Program-made: the position numbers and the translations under genes
Notes under the pieces: generated by a model
Told to the model about the DNA's origin: nothing
Seen by the model: only the letters and a program-made list of their open reading frames with translations
Database searches by the model: none
Assembly (NCBI GenBank): GCA_018816245.1
Contig: JAHIVW010000003.1
Location: 124,001 to 188,000, forward strand
Source: Nanobdellota archaeon
Lineage (GTDB): Archaea; Aenigmatarchaeota; Aenigmatarchaeia; QMZP01
Length of the DNA stretch: 64,000 bases
Direction of reading: 5' to 3'
In this document: piece by piece, positions 9,421 through 18,742 of the stretch
Numbering within the stretch: position 1 is the first letter of the stretch
Layout: each line of letters begins with the position of its first letter

Positions 9421-11289
9421 TTAAAGTGCGAGCTGCCCCTTGCCGCCAGGAATATACTGCTCAAACGCGGTTGCAGGCAGCTTGACGAGCTGTTCCTGCT
9501 GCACCTTCGATGCTCGGGACAGCAGGGCCCCTTTGATCTGGCGAGCGAGTTCGGGTGCCGGGACTCCACCCGGGACTACCACCACCCCTTTCGCACGCCC
9601 GTAGCGAGGAACGATCTCAAATTCCTCCGCCTTTACAATAGTAATTGTGACCGCCAGCGGCACGTTCCGGTACCACGTCCGCTTTCCTCTAACCACAAAC
9701 GATCCCGTGGGAAGATACTCACCAGACTGCGGCTTCTTGGAGAGCTGGTCTGGGGTCACGGCAAACACGTCCGCAGTTCCCAGACCCCGCTGCCACGCCT
9801 TGGAGTGGACCGCAGCAACCACGGCAGCTTCCTGTTTTGTTTGTTCAGACGCAGGACCCTTCACGACAACGAACGCAGCTCCTGTAATATCTGCATGAAA
9901 CACAAGATCATTTGGGCCAGTCTGTTTCTTAATCAACTGCTCGTTTGTCTCTGCGTCCCTGCCCGCAAGTATCCTAGTGCCGTCTACTGATGTGAATGTC
10001 AAAAATGTTCCCTTTCCTTGAGCACGAACCTTCTCCTTTTTCGGTGTAGAACGCGCAATCTCCCGTTTCATTGCCTTGTGAATGCCTGCTACTTTGTTCT
10101 TTGCCTTCTTCGCGCGCTGGAACTTTTCCGCTGCGTTCTGCAGCGCTGCTTTGCGTACGTCAATGATGATGGGTGTATTTTCGAGTTCAATAATAACTTG
10201 TCCTTGGTCTGGGTGAATATCCTTCAAGAGTGATGGAATTGGTTCTGGTGCAATCGGTCGTTCTTTGAGAACGTTGTCCCATGATCTTGTTTTCCGTGTC
10301 TTAGTAATCCAAGATAAGACTGCATCAACCTCTGCAACATGTGATGATAATAATTCTCCATGTCGCCGAGATTCCTGTTCAATCTGCCTCCATTTCTCAA
10401 GCGCTTTCTCCTGTTGTTGTTTGATGTACACCTGTTTGCCTTCCTTCTCTTTCACGTGTTTCTGCGACGCAGCAGCAACCTCGTGGGTAAAGTAATCATC
10501 CAATGCCGCGGAAAACGACGGGAACGATCGTGCTCCATGTATCGGTGCAGAGTGTAAGGGAAACGGACTCACGATGGTTTCGTATCGAACCGCCATGAGT
10601 TGCTCCTTCTCCAGCGAACGGAGCGCGGTCACGACCCGTGAAAGATCTGCAGCTGGTACCTGGTTTGCAGGGAGCTGCTCATCGACCTTCGCCCGGACAC
10701 ACACCTCTCGTGCATAGACACCACCAAGGCCTAAAATTGATGCAACGAACACGACGAGTTTTTTCGAGTGTTTTTCAGCGAGCTTGACCACGTCATTGAA
10801 TTCCAGAGTAAACGGATCCAGGGGGGACGGGGGCGGGCTATACCGCACTTTAGGTTTGATTACTCTGTCCTTCCATGTTTGCAACTCAAGCGGGAGGGCG
10901 ATCATGCCGTTCATGTCAGTCAAGATAACGTTGCCGGGTTCAAGGAACTCAAAGATCAAAACATGTTCAGCTGTCGCGATCGCAACGATCCGATCAAATC
11001 CTCGCTGTTCGATTTCAAGAATCTTACTCCCAGCCAACCGCTTCCGCAGGAACATGCAGAATTGCGGCGGTTCCGGAGGGCTCTCCGGCTTCTGTGCAGC
11101 CAGAAAGAGCTTCTTCCTATCAATATAGAGGAATTTTGTCCCAGTTCCGGGGACGTTCACTTCGAGCAAGAATTGTTTCTGGCGGTTCCCGTACTGAAAA
11201 ATCTTCTTGATAAACCCGCCGACCAGCGCTCCCCGAAGCTCACGAACGAGGAACCGGAGGTCCAGTGCAGCCACACCTTGTTCGTCCAT
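9421..11289 (-). CDS. NFACT-family protein (archaeal RqcH/Rqc2-NEMF homologue)
   Basis: N-terminal LDLRFLVRELRGALVGGFIKKIFQYG...; coiled middle; C-terminal GRDAETNEQLIKKQTGPNDLVFHADITGAAFVVVKGP. Confidence 0.9.
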   Translation of the reverse strand: MDEQGVAALDLRFLVRELRGALVGGFIKKIFQYGNRQKQFLLEVNVPGTGTKFLYIDRKKLFLAAQKPESPPEPPQFCMFLRKRLAGSKILEIEQRGFDRIVAIATAEHVLIFEFLEPGNVILTDMNGMIALPLELQTWKDRVIKPKVRYSPPPSPLDPFTLEFNDVVKLAEKHSKKLVVFVASILGLGGVYAREVCVRAKVDEQLPANQVPAADLSRVVTALRSLEKEQLMAVRYETIVSPFPLHSAPIHGARSFPSFSAALDDYFTHEVAAASQKHVKEKEGKQVYIKQQQEKALEKWRQIEQESRRHGELLSSHVAEVDAVLSWITKTRKTRSWDNVLKERPIAPEPIPSLLKDIHPDQGQVIIELENTPIIIDVRKAALQNAAEKFQRAKKAKNKVAGIHKAMKREIARSTPKKEKVRAQGKGTFLTFTSVDGTRILAGRDAETNEQLIKKQTGPNDLVFHADITGAAFVVVKGPASEQTKQEAAVVAAVHSKAWQRGLGTADVFAVTPDQLSKKPQSGEYLPTGSFVVRGKRTWYRNVPLAVTITIVKAEEFEIVPRYGRAKGVVVVPGGVPAPELARQIKGALLSRASKVQQEQLVKLPATAFEQYIPGGKGQLAL

Positions 11290-11336
11290 GCTTACTTATA
11301 GGCAACTAGTTAAATATCAGCTCAGCGGGGTTGTGT

Positions 11337-12677
11337 ATGCACACAAAGGACATTGAGGCACTTCTAGCCAAAGCAAACATTGCAATTGGCGATCGGATCA
11401 AGATTGAGAAAGAGAACCACCTCTTTGAAGGGGTTCTCTTACCGCAAACGGAATTTGGCAATCCCCGTGCGCTCGTTATCAAGCTCGATTCCGGCTACAA
11501 CATCGGGATCGAAGTCACACCACAGACCAAGATTACCAAGGTAGGCCGTGCGAATGAGAACATGATCGGAAAGACGAGCAAGAAACTCCTGAAGCTTTCC
11601 TTCAATCCAAAGAATCCCCCCACCTCGCTTGTTGCTACTGGCGGTACCATTGCAAGCCGCATCGACTATCGAACCGGCGGCGTATATTCAGTTGAGGATC
11701 CCCGCGAATACCTTCACAACGTTCCCGAGCTTGCAGACGTGATCCGCTTCAAGAATATCGTCACGCCGTACACGAAAATGAGCGAGGACACTGATCCCCA
11801 GGACTGGATCGATCTTGCAACTGCAGTTCATAAAGAACTCAAGACAGAAAGCCGCGGGGTGATCGTGACGCATGGGACAGATACCCTCCACTACAGCGCC
11901 GCTGCGCTTTCCTTCTTTCTCCGAAACATCGGCAAACCTGTTGTCTTGGTTGGTTCGCAACGGTCCAGTGACCGGGGCTCAAGTGATGCAGGACTCAACC
12001 TCCTCTGCGCTGCACATGTTGCTCTTGGCCCGTTCGCAGAAGTCGGTACGTGTATGCATGGCAGCTCAAGTGACGAGTATTGTCTCTTCATTCGTGGCAC
12101 CAAAGTGCGAAAGATGCACACAAGCCGACGGGATGCCTTCCGTCCGATCAACTCCCTACCACTGGCGAAAATTTATCCTGACGGTCGCATCGAACACATC
12201 AGAAAAATATACAGCAAACGAACTGACGAACCCGGCACCCTCGACGCTGTCTTTGAACCCAAAACAGCGCTTGTTCGCGTGTTCCCGGGCGCTGATCCCG
12301 ACATTCTCGAATATTACCGGGGCAAGAAGTACAAAGGAATTGTGATAGAAGGAAGCGCCCTTGGTCATGTTCCAAGCTTTGCCCGCAAACCCTGGATTCC
12401 TGCTGTAAAAAAACTCGTCAAAGACGGTATCCCTGTTGTTGTATCAACCCAATGCATCTATGGTCGCGTCAATCCTGATGTTTACACAAACCTCCGCCTC
12501 CTCTACCACGGCGCTGGAGCGATTCCCGCGCATGACATGCACACGGAAACAGCGTTCGTCAAACTCGGCTGGGTGCTTGGCCATACGACTGATATGGATG
12601 AGATCCGAAAACGCATGAAAGAAAATGTTGCTGGTGAATACATGAGGCGAACAGAACTGGAGGCGTTTCTGAACTGA
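11337..12677 (+). CDS. gatD: Glutamyl-tRNA(Gln) amidotransferase subunit D
   Basis: Asparaginase-like LVATGGTIASRIDYRTGGV, GVIVTHGTDTLHYSAAALSFFL, LVGSQRSSDRGSSDA. Confidence 0.95.
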   Translation: MHTKDIEALLAKANIAIGDRIKIEKENHLFEGVLLPQTEFGNPRALVIKLDSGYNIGIEVTPQTKITKVGRANENMIGKTSKKLLKLSFNPKNPPTSLVATGGTIASRIDYRTGGVYSVEDPREYLHNVPELADVIRFKNIVTPYTKMSEDTDPQDWIDLATAVHKELKTESRGVIVTHGTDTLHYSAAALSFFLRNIGKPVVLVGSQRSSDRGSSDAGLNLLCAAHVALGPFAEVGTCMHGSSSDEYCLFIRGTKVRKMHTSRRDAFRPINSLPLAKIYPDGRIEHIRKIYSKRTDEPGTLDAVFEPKTALVRVFPGADPDILEYYRGKKYKGIVIEGSALGHVPSFARKPWIPAVKKLVKDGIPVVVSTQCIYGRVNPDVYTNLRLLYHGAGAIPAHDMHTETAFVKLGWVLGHTTDMDEIRKRMKENVAGEYMRRTELEAFLN

Positions 12678-12682
12678 TCCCT

Positions 12683-14545
12683 ATGGATACTGTTACCTGC
12701 GGTCTCGAGATCCATCAGCAACTGGCCACAGAAAGAAAACTGTTCTGTGGATGCACCACAACCTTTGCACAAGAGGAGCTGGACTTTCACCTGCTTCGAA
12801 ACCTCCGTCCAGTTGTCGGCGAACTTGGCGAAATTGATCCTGCTGCACTTCACGAAGTCCTGAAGAAGAAAACATTCCGGTATCACTTCTATCCTCTGGA
12901 GACCTGCCTTGTTGACGCCGATGAGGAACCGATTCACCTCCTCAATGAAGAAGCGTTGCACGCGGCACTCACCGTTGCCCTCTTCCTGAATTGCAAAATC
13001 CCCGATGAAATCCATATCATGCGGAAGCTTGTAATCGATGGCAGTAACACCAGCGGCTTTCAGCGGACTGTTGTTGTTGGGATGGATGGCTCGCTAGAAA
13101 CTGCGAGCGGCACAGTGGGGATTGCAACCGTTGCATTGGAAGAGGAAAGTGCACAAATCCTCGGAAAGGAAAAGAGTATCGTTGACTATGGACTGAACCG
13201 TCTCGGCATTCCGCTTATCGAGATTGCCACCAAACCCGATATCCACACTCCAGAGCAGGCAAAGGATGTCGCCGCAGCAATCGGCCGGATCCTTCGCGCA
13301 CTCCCGAACGTGCGGCGGGGTCTCGGAACCATCCGACAAGACCTGAATGTTTCTGTTCCAGGCGGCTCACGAATCGAACTAAAAGGCATCCAGGATTTGG
13401 GATTGATTCCTCTCTTCGTGAGACGGGAAATGGAGCGGCAACAAGCTCTCGTCAAGATAACAAAAGCACTTAAATACGTTTCTCTTGTTCCCTCGACCAT
13501 TGTTGACGTGTCGAGTACCTTCAAAGCGACCGGGATTGCGAGGATCAAAGACACCCTGAACAATGATGGCGTTGTCCTCGGTGCTAGGTTACCCGGCTTT
13601 GCTGGCCTGCTCGGAACAGAACTCACTCCAGGAAAACGGTTCGGAACAGAACTCGCGGCCTATGCACGGCATGCTGGTGTCGGCGGTCTCTTTCATTCTG
13701 ATGAAGATCTCAAACAATATGGGATTGGAAAACTCGAAATATGGGATGTCAAGAAAAAGCTTGCCTGCCTGCCCCAGGACGCCTTTGTCCTCATTGCTGG
13801 TTCACAACAAACAGCGACTGCGGCACTGCAACGAGTCTTGGAACGAGCAGCCAAACAACTGAACACCCCCGTGATCCCCGAAGTCCGGAAAGCAGAGCGG
13901 GACGGATCAACAACCTTCCTCCGGCCAATGCCAGGCTCATCCCGGCTCTATCCAGAGACAGATTCCCTTCCTGTTCGGATTGACGTGTCGTACCTTTCTC
14001 GTGTCAAGGAACGTCTCCCGGAAAGTCTTGAAACAAAACACGAGCGGTTCCTTGATGAATACAAGGTGAGCCCTGATCTTGCCTGGCAGGTAATTGACAG
14101 CGGCCGTAGCGATCTGTTCGAAGATCTTGCAAAACAATATGATTCCACGCTTGTTGCAACAACACTGACCGCGACGTTGACACAACTGCGCAGAAGCGCT
14201 GTTCCTGTCCATAAACTAACAAATGACCACATTCGTCTCGCGTTTGAGGTATTCCAAAAGAACCATATCAACAAAGACAGTTTGGCCGATGCCCTTCGCC
14301 ACCTTGCACAACATACTGATGCTGATCGTGAACAACTCCGCACCGCGGTCACGGGAACAACAATCCCAACATCTGTTTTGGTGTCCCGGATCAGCGAACT
14401 TATCAAAACCCATCCACAGGAATGTGAGAAACGGAACGCACAGGCAATCATCATGGGCCTCACGATGAAGGAGATTCGTGGCAAGGTTTCAGGGGCCACG
14501 GTTGCAAACCTCGTTGCCGAGGAACTGAAAAAGAGGAAGCAATAG
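12683..14545 (+). CDS. gatE: Glutamyl-tRNA(Gln) amidotransferase subunit E
   Basis: TCGLEIHQQLAT...LFCGC; NTSGFQRTVVVGMDG; GLGTIRQDLNVSV; adjacent to gatD. Confidence 0.95.
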   Translation: MDTVTCGLEIHQQLATERKLFCGCTTTFAQEELDFHLLRNLRPVVGELGEIDPAALHEVLKKKTFRYHFYPLETCLVDADEEPIHLLNEEALHAALTVALFLNCKIPDEIHIMRKLVIDGSNTSGFQRTVVVGMDGSLETASGTVGIATVALEEESAQILGKEKSIVDYGLNRLGIPLIEIATKPDIHTPEQAKDVAAAIGRILRALPNVRRGLGTIRQDLNVSVPGGSRIELKGIQDLGLIPLFVRREMERQQALVKITKALKYVSLVPSTIVDVSSTFKATGIARIKDTLNNDGVVLGARLPGFAGLLGTELTPGKRFGTELAAYARHAGVGGLFHSDEDLKQYGIGKLEIWDVKKKLACLPQDAFVLIAGSQQTATAALQRVLERAAKQLNTPVIPEVRKAERDGSTTFLRPMPGSSRLYPETDSLPVRIDVSYLSRVKERLPESLETKHERFLDEYKVSPDLAWQVIDSGRSDLFEDLAKQYDSTLVATTLTATLTQLRRSAVPVHKLTNDHIRLAFEVFQKNHINKDSLADALRHLAQHTDADREQLRTAVTGTTIPTSVLVSRISELIKTHPQECEKRNAQAIIMGLTMKEIRGKVSGATVANLVAEELKKRKQ

Positions 14546-14684
14546 CTTCCTCAGGTGGCATACACAGACACCATCGCATCACCCCCGGGAGTTCTTCTTC
14601 TGAGAAGAGATATCTCTAACCGAAGGGGATCTGGCCGTATTCCAGAAGATCTTGTTTATAAAACAGAAATGACTAATTATTTCT

Positions 14685-15005
14685 ATGGCGTGTTGGGTTG
14701 TCCCGTTGTTGGCGATGCTCATTGGAGTTATTGGCAGAAAGACAACGGGGAGGAAAGATGCCCAAGGATTCTGGCTCACAATAATGCTCCTCGGCGGCGC
14801 ACTTTTCGGGATAATTGATCACCTCTGGTACGGCGAACTCTTGCTTATCGGGCCAGCGTGGATGTTGGATTTGACATTGGGTGGAGTAATAACCACTGGC
14901 ATCATAACAAGTTGGGGTGTCATTGTGTTCAAACCAAAAATACATGACTCATTAAGAGGCCTGAGTTATCATCTCGGTATTTTGAAGAAGACAACGCTAG
15001 AGTGA
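14685..15005 (+). CDS. Hypothetical small membrane protein (about 3 TM)
   Basis: 106 aa, hydrophobic segments, TTTATAAA-like promoter element upstream. Confidence 0.55.
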   Translation: MACWVVPLLAMLIGVIGRKTTGRKDAQGFWLTIMLLGGALFGIIDHLWYGELLLIGPAWMLDLTLGGVITTGIITSWGVIVFKPKIHDSLRGLSYHLGILKKTTLE

Positions 15006-15028
15006 TGCCATAGAGCAGTTGAACACCA

Positions 15029-15127
15029 CTACTGCTCAATATCAATAAGACAGTGGGTGCAGATGAAGTAGTTCATTCCCTGCTGAGAATCGTCGTAGTC
15101 GCTGCCACACTCAACGCACACGAGCAT
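15029..15127 (-). CDS. 32-aa zinc-ribbon microprotein (below ORF-track cutoff)
   Basis: Manual minus-strand translation MLVCVECGSDYDDSQQGMNYFICTHCLIDIEQ* with CxxC...CxxC. Confidence 0.6.
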   Translation of the reverse strand: MLVCVECGSDYDDSQQGMNYFICTHCLIDIEQ

Positions 15128-15160
15128 ACTCCGTCTCTGTGTGGAGAGGCTTTTAAAGCT

Positions 15161-15253
15161 TCAGCAGAACTCGCAGACGTTCGCCTTCTTCTTGGTTTTC
15201 TTTTTGGTGGTTTTCTTATTTGGCATGATCATCACCCCAATACCCATTCTCAT
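15161..15253 (-). CDS. 30-aa Lys-rich micropeptide ending in CEFC
   Basis: Manual translation MRMGIGVMIMPNKKTTKKKTKKKANVCEFC*; could start at the internal MPNKK. Confidence 0.4.
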   Translation of the reverse strand: MRMGIGVMIMPNKKTTKKKTKKKANVCEFC

Positions 15254-15316
15254 GGCTCCTTAAATCCCTTCGGGGCCCGCTGAAGGTTTAAATTATTTAC
15301 GGTGCTTTAGAGAGAC

Positions 15317-17104
15317 ATGAATTGTTCCCCCCTTCCGGTAGTGGCCCTTCTGGCATTTTTCCTGGTCGTGATCCCAGCACCAGTAGCGGGCGCCGCAGTT
15401 GACGTTTCGTTTTCCCAGACGATGCTGGCAACCTGTGCCGAGCCTATTACCCCTGCTGATGTCTTGGTGACTGTTCAGAATCTGGGCGGTACCACAGACA
15501 GTTACAGCCTGACTCTTGGTCTGCCAGATGAGTGGGAAGGACAGATCAAGCAGACCGTTACCCTCGGTTCTGGTGAGTCCAAAACAATTAACCCTTTCCT
15601 TGTTTCCTCAATTCCATTGACAACAGTTCCTGGTGACTACAAACTCACGGTCCATGCAGCATCCTTGTCAAATAGTGCTGATACCGCGTCAACAACCTTG
15701 AGTGTGAAGATTCTCCCTTGTTTTGCTGTCACTGTGATACCAAGCGTGACTTCTCATGATGTCTGTCAGGAAAGCACGACACCCCAAATTATGTCATTGA
15801 CCGTTACCAATAACGGGAAATTCACCGACACCTTTACCCTTGCACCATCTGTTTCTTGGGCAAAAATCACGCCAACAGAAATCACTCTCGGTCCCGATGA
15901 ACACATGGACGTCACGCTGACCCTCACCCCTCCCATCGAATTGAAAGGAAGTCATGATATTTTGGTTACCGCAACTTCGGCAACCTTCCCGGCAACAGAC
16001 ACAGAACATATCACCCTGAACCTGATTGATTGTTTCGCAACCACACTCAACATCGAACCGTCAAAAGCAACGGTTTGCCAGACAGAAAGTGCTGACTACA
16101 CCCTCACCCTAAAAAATAGCGGGAGCAGCAAAGACACCCTGACCATTGCTGCCCCAAACTGGATTACGCTCCCCGAAACTACAGTCACGCTTGCACCGGG
16201 TGATATTATCGAGATGACAATTACCGCACATCCAATAGCATTCGGATCACAACCCTTCGAGATCACCGCAACCTCACATGCTGACGGGACCGTGTTCTCT
16301 GATGAAGCAAGCATTACGGTGAACGACTGTCGTGGTGTGACAATTACTACTGGGCCGTCTGATATTATTGTCTGTCAAGGTGAGGATCTCTCCTTCACCG
16401 CGCTCATCACCAACACCGGAACGGTCCAAACAATATTCAATACTACCAGCACTGCTGGTGTTCTTTCTCATACAAAGGTATCCCTCCTTCCTGACGAATC
16501 GCAAGAAGTGTCCCTCATGTTTGACACCACAACCATGGAACCGGGAACCAAGACGGTCACGATCACGGTGAGCGCTCCTGGCAACATCCAGGACAGCACA
16601 ACGCTCTCCTATACTATCAAGTCAGTAGAAGCGTGCTCTGTTCTCTCAGGGGAGACGATGGTGATCAATGTCCTTCCTGGAAAGGCAGAGGTTGTTGCCT
16701 TGGAAATCCAGAACCCCACAAAGGTTGCGCAGCAAATCGTGATTGAGGTAACCGGTCCCACCTGGGTCTTCGCTACCCCACAGCTCCTCGAGCTGGAACC
16801 TAGTGAGCGAGACACAATTTTTGTCTATGCAAATCCACCCCTGACCGCTGAGAAAGGGAGTCAGGAACAGATCATTGTGACAGCAACATCACCACTTGCC
16901 TCGACCGAAGTCCCCATTACCGTGATCCTCGGTGAAAAGGAAGATACTAGTGTCATCGGGAACGCCACCTTTGGCAACGAGATCACTGGGCAGCTCCTCA
17001 GGGCAGGTGCCCAGGGCGACTGGAAGACCGCAGCTGTTGCCGTCATCACAATCCTGATCATCCTTGTCCTCGTGATCCGCCTCGTCTTCATCGTCCGGAA
17101 GTAA
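15317..17104 (+). CDS. Large secreted/cell-surface protein with repeated Ig-like (CARDB/NEW3-type) domains and C-terminal TM anchor
   Basis: Signal peptide; repeated C...DVLVTVQNLGGTTDSYSLTLGLP / SLTVTNNGKFTDTFTLAPS / YTLTLKNSGSSKDTLTIAAP units; C-terminal VAVITILIILVLVIRLVFIVRK. Confidence 0.75.
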   Translation: MNCSPLPVVALLAFFLVVIPAPVAGAAVDVSFSQTMLATCAEPITPADVLVTVQNLGGTTDSYSLTLGLPDEWEGQIKQTVTLGSGESKTINPFLVSSIPLTTVPGDYKLTVHAASLSNSADTASTTLSVKILPCFAVTVIPSVTSHDVCQESTTPQIMSLTVTNNGKFTDTFTLAPSVSWAKITPTEITLGPDEHMDVTLTLTPPIELKGSHDILVTATSATFPATDTEHITLNLIDCFATTLNIEPSKATVCQTESADYTLTLKNSGSSKDTLTIAAPNWITLPETTVTLAPGDIIEMTITAHPIAFGSQPFEITATSHADGTVFSDEASITVNDCRGVTITTGPSDIIVCQGEDLSFTALITNTGTVQTIFNTTSTAGVLSHTKVSLLPDESQEVSLMFDTTTMEPGTKTVTITVSAPGNIQDSTTLSYTIKSVEACSVLSGETMVINVLPGKAEVVALEIQNPTKVAQQIVIEVTGPTWVFATPQLLELEPSERDTIFVYANPPLTAEKGSQEQIIVTATSPLASTEVPITVILGEKEDTSVIGNATFGNEITGQLLRAGAQGDWKTAAVAVITILIILVLVIRLVFIVRK

Positions 17105-17154
17105 ATGACCAAAAAATCCAATCTTAATAAAGCCTCTTTCTAATCTTGCATTCT

Positions 17155-18087
17155 ATGCCCCAAAAACGGGCAGTCGTTGCATTGGGAGGGAACGCACTCC
17201 TTCAGGCCCCCCTCCAGAAGGGGACCATTGAAGAACAGCTCGCCAATGTTGATACGGCAGCCTTGCACCTCGTCAAGCTCTTCAAGGACGGCTACCAGAT
17301 CGTGCTCACCCACGGGAATGGTCCCCAGGTTGGGAATCTGCTGATCCAGCAGGACAGGGCCAAGGACATTGTCCCTGAGCTTCCCCTGTACATTTGTGTT
17401 GCTGAAACCCAGGGTCAGATTGGAGCCATGTTCCAGGAAGCCCTCTCAAACAAACTCCACCAGGCAAAATTGACCACACCCGTGGTGACAGTGATCACCC
17501 ACGTGCAGGTGGATCCCAAGGACAAGGCCTTCAAGAAACCCACGAAGCCAGTTGGCCCATTCTATTCCTACAAGGATTACTTCCCCCGTGACTGGGTCTT
17601 CGCGAAGACGAGCAACGGGTATCGGAGAGTGGTCGCGTCTCCTGCCCCGCTGGTGATTCTGGAAGCTGCAGAGATCGAAAAAATAGCTGAAAGCGCAATT
17701 GTTATTGCGTGCGGTGGCGGCGGTATTCCTGTTGTTAAGGAGAAAGCTGGCATGAAGGGCGTCGATGCAGTGATTGACAAGGACCTTGCCTCAGCAAAAC
17801 TCGCGATCGCATTCAAGGCAGACCTCTTCTTGATTCTCACGAACGTTGATTATGTTTCGTTGAATTACCAGAAACCTGACCAGAAATCGCTTCGGAAAGT
17901 CACGATTGCGGATTTGAAAAAATATCAAAAGCAGGGCCATTTTGCAGAAGGGTCCATGGGTCCGAAAATCGAGGCTGCGATCGAATTCTTGACAAAGATC
18001 CCCAAAGCGAACGTCATCATCACCTCATCAAGCCTCCTCGAGCAGGCGCTTGCTGGTGAAGCAGGGACCCACATCACGGCGAAGTGA
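17155..18087 (+). CDS. arcC: Carbamate kinase
   Basis: ALGGNALLQ; VLTHGNGPQVGNLLIQQD; VIACGGGGIPVV; VDAVIDKDLASAKLA. Confidence 0.95.
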   Translation: MPQKRAVVALGGNALLQAPLQKGTIEEQLANVDTAALHLVKLFKDGYQIVLTHGNGPQVGNLLIQQDRAKDIVPELPLYICVAETQGQIGAMFQEALSNKLHQAKLTTPVVTVITHVQVDPKDKAFKKPTKPVGPFYSYKDYFPRDWVFAKTSNGYRRVVASPAPLVILEAAEIEKIAESAIVIACGGGGIPVVKEKAGMKGVDAVIDKDLASAKLAIAFKADLFLILTNVDYVSLNYQKPDQKSLRKVTIADLKKYQKQGHFAEGSMGPKIEAAIEFLTKIPKANVIITSSSLLEQALAGEAGTHITAK

Positions 18088-18089
18088 AT

Positions 18090-18356
18090 ATGACATTGCG
18101 TGATCTTGAAAAGGAAATTGAGAAACTCAAGCAGCGGAATGCTCATGTTGAAGCTGACAAAGCATGGGAAACCAGCACAACAAGAAAATTCCTTATCGCG
18201 TTGTTCACATACCTTGCCATTGCACTTTATCTGTGGTTTATCGAGATTCCACAAGCTCCTCTGCATGCGATTGTTCCCACAGTCGGCTTTCTCCTTTCTG
18301 TGACAACATTCGCCACATTTAAGAAAATCTGGTTGAAACAAATTTACAGAAAGTAG
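18090..18356 (+). CDS. Hypothetical small 2-TM protein
   Basis: 88 aa; coiled N-terminus then two hydrophobic segments. Confidence 0.6.
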   Translation: MTLRDLEKEIEKLKQRNAHVEADKAWETSTTRKFLIALFTYLAIALYLWFIEIPQAPLHAIVPTVGFLLSVTTFATFKKIWLKQIYRK

Positions 18357-18737
18357 CTACGCCTTTGTTTCCTCGGCTGGTTTTTCTTCTTTCTTTTCGT
18401 CAGCCTTTGGTTTTTCAGCAGGTTTCTCTTCCTTTTTTTCCTCAGCAACCTTCTTCTCGGTCTTGGCGATCCTGCGTTCCTGCTTTTCCTTCAGGTACAG
18501 AGGAATCTTGTCTGCACTTGCGTACGCAAACACATACACCTTTGAGGCGCCACGGCCGGTCTTGGTGAAGATTTTCTGAATGACCACGGTGTCAGGGTTC
18601 ACACCAATTGCCTTGGCAACATGCGGGAGCATCACCTTTCGCACGGGAGTTGGTTTCCCGGCGTGTTCAATCTCAACAACGGCCTCCTTCCGGCCGAGAA
18701 CTTTATTCTCCTTTGTGGAAAGGACGTTGACATTCAC
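18357..18737 (-). CDS. rps24e: 30S ribosomal protein S24e with charged C-terminal tail
   Basis: NKVLGRKEAVVEIEHAGKPTPVRKVMLPHVAKAIGVNPDTVVIQKIFTKTGRGASKVYVFAYAS. Confidence 0.93.
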   Translation of the reverse strand: MNVNVLSTKENKVLGRKEAVVEIEHAGKPTPVRKVMLPHVAKAIGVNPDTVVIQKIFTKTGRGASKVYVFAYASADKIPLYLKEKQERRIAKTEKKVAEEKKEEKPAEKPKADEKKEEKPAEETKA

Positions 18738-18742
18738 AGGAA

